A stretch of DNA of 64,000 nucleotides from Sphingobacterium rhinopitheci. Lineage in GTDB: Bacteria > Bacteroidota > Bacteroidia > Sphingobacteriales > Sphingobacteriaceae. Under the pieces are notes generated by a model, which did not search any database, was not told the origin of the DNA, and was given only the letters and a program-made list of their open reading frames with translations. The stretch spans positions 1-64,000 of the forward strand of contig NZ_JADEYQ010000002.1 in assembly GCF_022627575.1 (NCBI RefSeq), read 5' to 3'. The position numbers were made by a program, and so were the translations under genes. Positions 61,984 through 64,000 of this stretch are shown one piece after another (the stretch's first letter is position 1; each line of letters starts with the position of its first letter).

Positions 61984-64000
61984 CTATTTAGCTATTTTTA
62001 ATTCTTCCCAATCGCCATTAACTCTAACCCTTAAGTGCTTATTATCACCACCACTAATAGCATAATCAACCACCTTACCATCTTTCCATTTCATATCTAC
62101 AGTGTATCCACCTCTAGCTTTTAGACCTTTCACTTCACCATCTTTCCATACAGTGGGCAATGCGGGCAATAAATGAATATAACCATCATGACTTTGCAAG
62201 AGCATCTCTGCTATACCAGCTGAGCCACCAAAATTACCATCTATTTGAAAAGGAGGATGTGCACAGAATAAATTCGGATAGGTCCCTGCCCCAACACCAT
62301 TATATGTTTCCGCATCTTTGAATGCAGGCTTCATCAGTTGACGTAATATTTCGAGCGCATGATCACCATCATGCAAGCGTGCCCAAAATAAAATCTTCCA
62401 TGCTCTAGACCATCCCGTACCTTCATCGCCACGCACTAGCAATGTTTTCTTTGCTGCTTCTGCCCATTCTGGCGTAGTAATCGGGGAGATAAAAGCTGCT
62501 GGATATAAACCATATAAATGCGACACATGACGATGCTGAGGTTCAATCTCTTTATAATCTTCCATCCATTCCATCACTCTACCAGATTCACTAATCACTA
62601 CTGCAGGAGGAATAACTGATAGATTGGAACGTAAAACTTGGGCAAATGAATCGTTCATATTTAGGATCGAATCAGCGGCTATCACCGCCTGATAAAGCTC
62701 TCTAACGATTTGATTATCAATTGTAGGCCCCATTACCACAGAAGCAGTCTTTCCATTGGCCATTTTAAAACCATTCTCAGGAGAAACAGATGGTGAGGTT
62801 ACATAAGTACGTGTCTTAGGATCAAATACCAAAGTAGACTTATAAAACTGAGCAGCGCCTTTCAGCACAGGATATATATCCTTCAAATATTGCTGATCCT
62901 TTGTAAAAAGATAATGTTCCCAAAGGTGATTACAAAGCCAGCCCGATGCCGTACTAGATCCCCAGGATGCATTCTCCCCAGGAGCCGAATATCCCCATAC
63001 ATTAGTCATCATGTACACTACCCAACCTGGTGCATTGTAATATGCCTTAGCCGTTTTTTGCCCTTCCTTAGCAATACGCTTTATCAAATTAATAAACGGA
63101 ACATGGTATTCGGAAAGGTTACTGACTTCGACTCCCCAATGGTTCATCTGTGCATTTACATTGAGGTGATAATCACCATTCCAAGGTGTTTGAATCTGGT
63201 GCGCCCATAATCCTTGAAGATTTGGAGGTAGCGCGACATCCGAATTTCGTGCCGTACTAGCTATCGTCAAATAACGACCAAATTGATAATATAACGTTGC
63301 TAAAGCATTATCTTGACTCGGATCTTGATAAAAGCTCTTGATACGTACATCGGTAGGAACATTACTTTTATCTTCGGCATCCACTATATTCAACTGTACA
63401 CGATCAAATACTTCTTTATATTTAATTAAGTGCTTCTTTTTAAGTACATCATACTTCCATTTAGCGCTATTATTCAAATTATTAGCTGCCGTCTGTACAG
63501 GATCAGTACCGTAATAGCTCGTGGACGCAGTAAAATAAATAATCGCTTCATTAGCATTCTTTACGATAAGCTCATTATCGTGATTCATCATAGTTCCACC
63601 TTTAGTGACCACTTTGATCTTAGCCGCAAATGAAATACCATCAGCACCAATACCATTGGGCAAAACTCCTTGAATAAGAATCTCATTCCCTACAATTTTA
63701 TAATTTTTAATATTTTCCTCTCTATAAAAATGAAGCGCAAAATTAATAGCAGACTTCTTATCGGCGCCTAGTTTTATAACACCGACATTTTGATCTTGGG
63801 AAGTAAAATACTCTCTCTGATAATTGATACCATCAGCGGTAAATGTAGTAGTAGCAATTGCTGAGGCAAGGTCCAATGTTCTTTTATACTTAGAAACCTC
63901 TCCTATCTCATTGTGCAAAATATTAAGAAAGCCAAAATTTTGGAAACTGCCGTACGGTACTTGAGCACCATTACCATACCCCGATCCTTTACCTGAGGTA
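61984..64000 (-). CDS. glycoside hydrolase family 95 (alpha-L-fucosidase/galactosidase type), 5' end outside the window
   Basis: The frame is open to the right edge, so the N-terminus is missing; the visible part is about 671 residues. Before the apparent TTG at 63918 the frame reads AQVPYGSFQNFGF, the typical GH95 N-terminal PYGSFQ motif, confirming that the gene extends beyond 64000. Catalytic-region motifs are LPPNLQGLWAHQIQTPWNGD, YHLNVNAQMNHWG with the paired asparagines, VMEWMEDYKE with the acid glutamate and QIDGNFGGSAG with the aspartate. GH95 enzymes remove terminal alpha-1,2-L-fucose or alpha-L-galactose by inversion. The substrate cannot be decided. It probably acts in the periplasm or at the surface, but the signal peptide is out of view. 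Confidence 0.88.
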   Translation of the reverse strand, partial: TSGKGSGYGNGAQVPYGSFQNFGFLNILHNEIGEVSKYKRTLDLASAIATTTFTADGINYQREYFTSQDQNVGVIKLGADKKSAINFALHFYREENIKNYKIVGNEILIQGVLPNGIGADGISFAAKIKVVTKGGTMMNHDNELIVKNANEAIIYFTASTSYYGTDPVQTAANNLNNSAKWKYDVLKKKHLIKYKEVFDRVQLNIVDAEDKSNVPTDVRIKSFYQDPSQDNALATLYYQFGRYLTIASTARNSDVALPPNLQGLWAHQIQTPWNGDYHLNVNAQMNHWGVEVSNLSEYHVPFINLIKRIAKEGQKTAKAYYNAPGWVVYMMTNVWGYSAPGENASWGSSTASGWLCNHLWEHYLFTKDQQYLKDIYPVLKGAAQFYKSTLVFDPKTRTYVTSPSVSPENGFKMANGKTASVVMGPTIDNQIVRELYQAVIAADSILNMNDSFAQVLRSNLSVIPPAVVISESGRVMEWMEDYKEIEPQHRHVSHLYGLYPAAFISPITTPEWAEAAKKTLLVRGDEGTGWSRAWKILFWARLHDGDHALEILRQLMKPAFKDAETYNGVGAGTYPNLFCAHPPFQIDGNFGGSAGIAEMLLQSHDGYIHLLPALPTVWKDGEVKGLKARGGYTVDMKWKDGKVVDYAISGGDNKHLRVRVNGDWEELKIAK

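Overview
The window is chromosomal DNA from a Bacteroidota bacterium, most likely the genus Sphingobacterium. It is AT-rich. Promoters that can be read follow the Bacteroidota pattern TTTG-N19-TAnnTTTG. It carries a SusC/SusD pair, a SusD-less TonB receptor and many lipobox lipoproteins. Its serine palmitoyltransferase closely resembles, by eye, the one I know from Sphingobacterium multivorum. No phage, insertion sequence, integrase or CRISPR array was seen. The content is mostly core genome with a few metabolic islands.

Layout. 1-335: leftward tandem promoters and leader of an rRNA operon whose 16S gene lies outside the window. 486-4936 (minus): a five-gene operon for ceramide/sphingolipid synthesis (serine palmitoyltransferase, GNAT-fold ceramide synthase candidate, NAD-dependent reductase, CDP-alcohol phosphotransferase, GtrA membrane protein). 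5252: smpB. 5887-12021: trehalose locus (AraC regulator, MFS transporter, GH37 trehalase, TonB-dependent receptor). 12121-15148: AraC regulator, aldehyde dehydrogenase, DUF779. 15272-22306: housekeeping block (thioesterase, membrane MutS-like ATPase, pcm, DUF4886 lipase-like protein, priA, DUF423). 22439-31522: membrane-anchored beta-propeller protein, NrnA-type phosphoesterase, FKBP lipoprotein, TatD, asparaginase, two cold-shock-domain proteins, folC.

30227-39613 (minus): an envelope operon encoding a large TPR protein, a plug-less outer-membrane barrel, a HU-CCDC81/SPOR protein, ExbB, ExbD and TonB, with folC at the end. 39894: PF10136 membrane protein. 41967-43477: pyrR-pyrB. 43580-48390: a SusC/SusD pair without enzymes. 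48681-51710: a DUF2723 (GT117-like) glycosyltransferase. 52020-52474: three identical tRNA-Gln genes, each with its own promoter and terminator. 52689: prs. 53925-58605: a Gfo/Idh/MocA dehydrogenase and a HEAT/double-DUF1080 protein, a likely 3-keto-glycoside pathway. 58798-60408: rplY, pth and a small PLDc_N protein. 60424-64000: an unknown lipoprotein and a GH95 glycosidase cut by the window edge.

The most informative systems are the complete ceramide operon with a candidate head-group transferase, the triplicated self-contained tRNA-Gln units, the TPR/barrel/SPOR/ExbBD/TonB envelope operon, and several genes whose -7 box lies only 0-7 bases from the ATG, which suggests leaderless or near-leaderless mRNAs. 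All functional statements rest on reading motifs and family resemblance. No database search was run.
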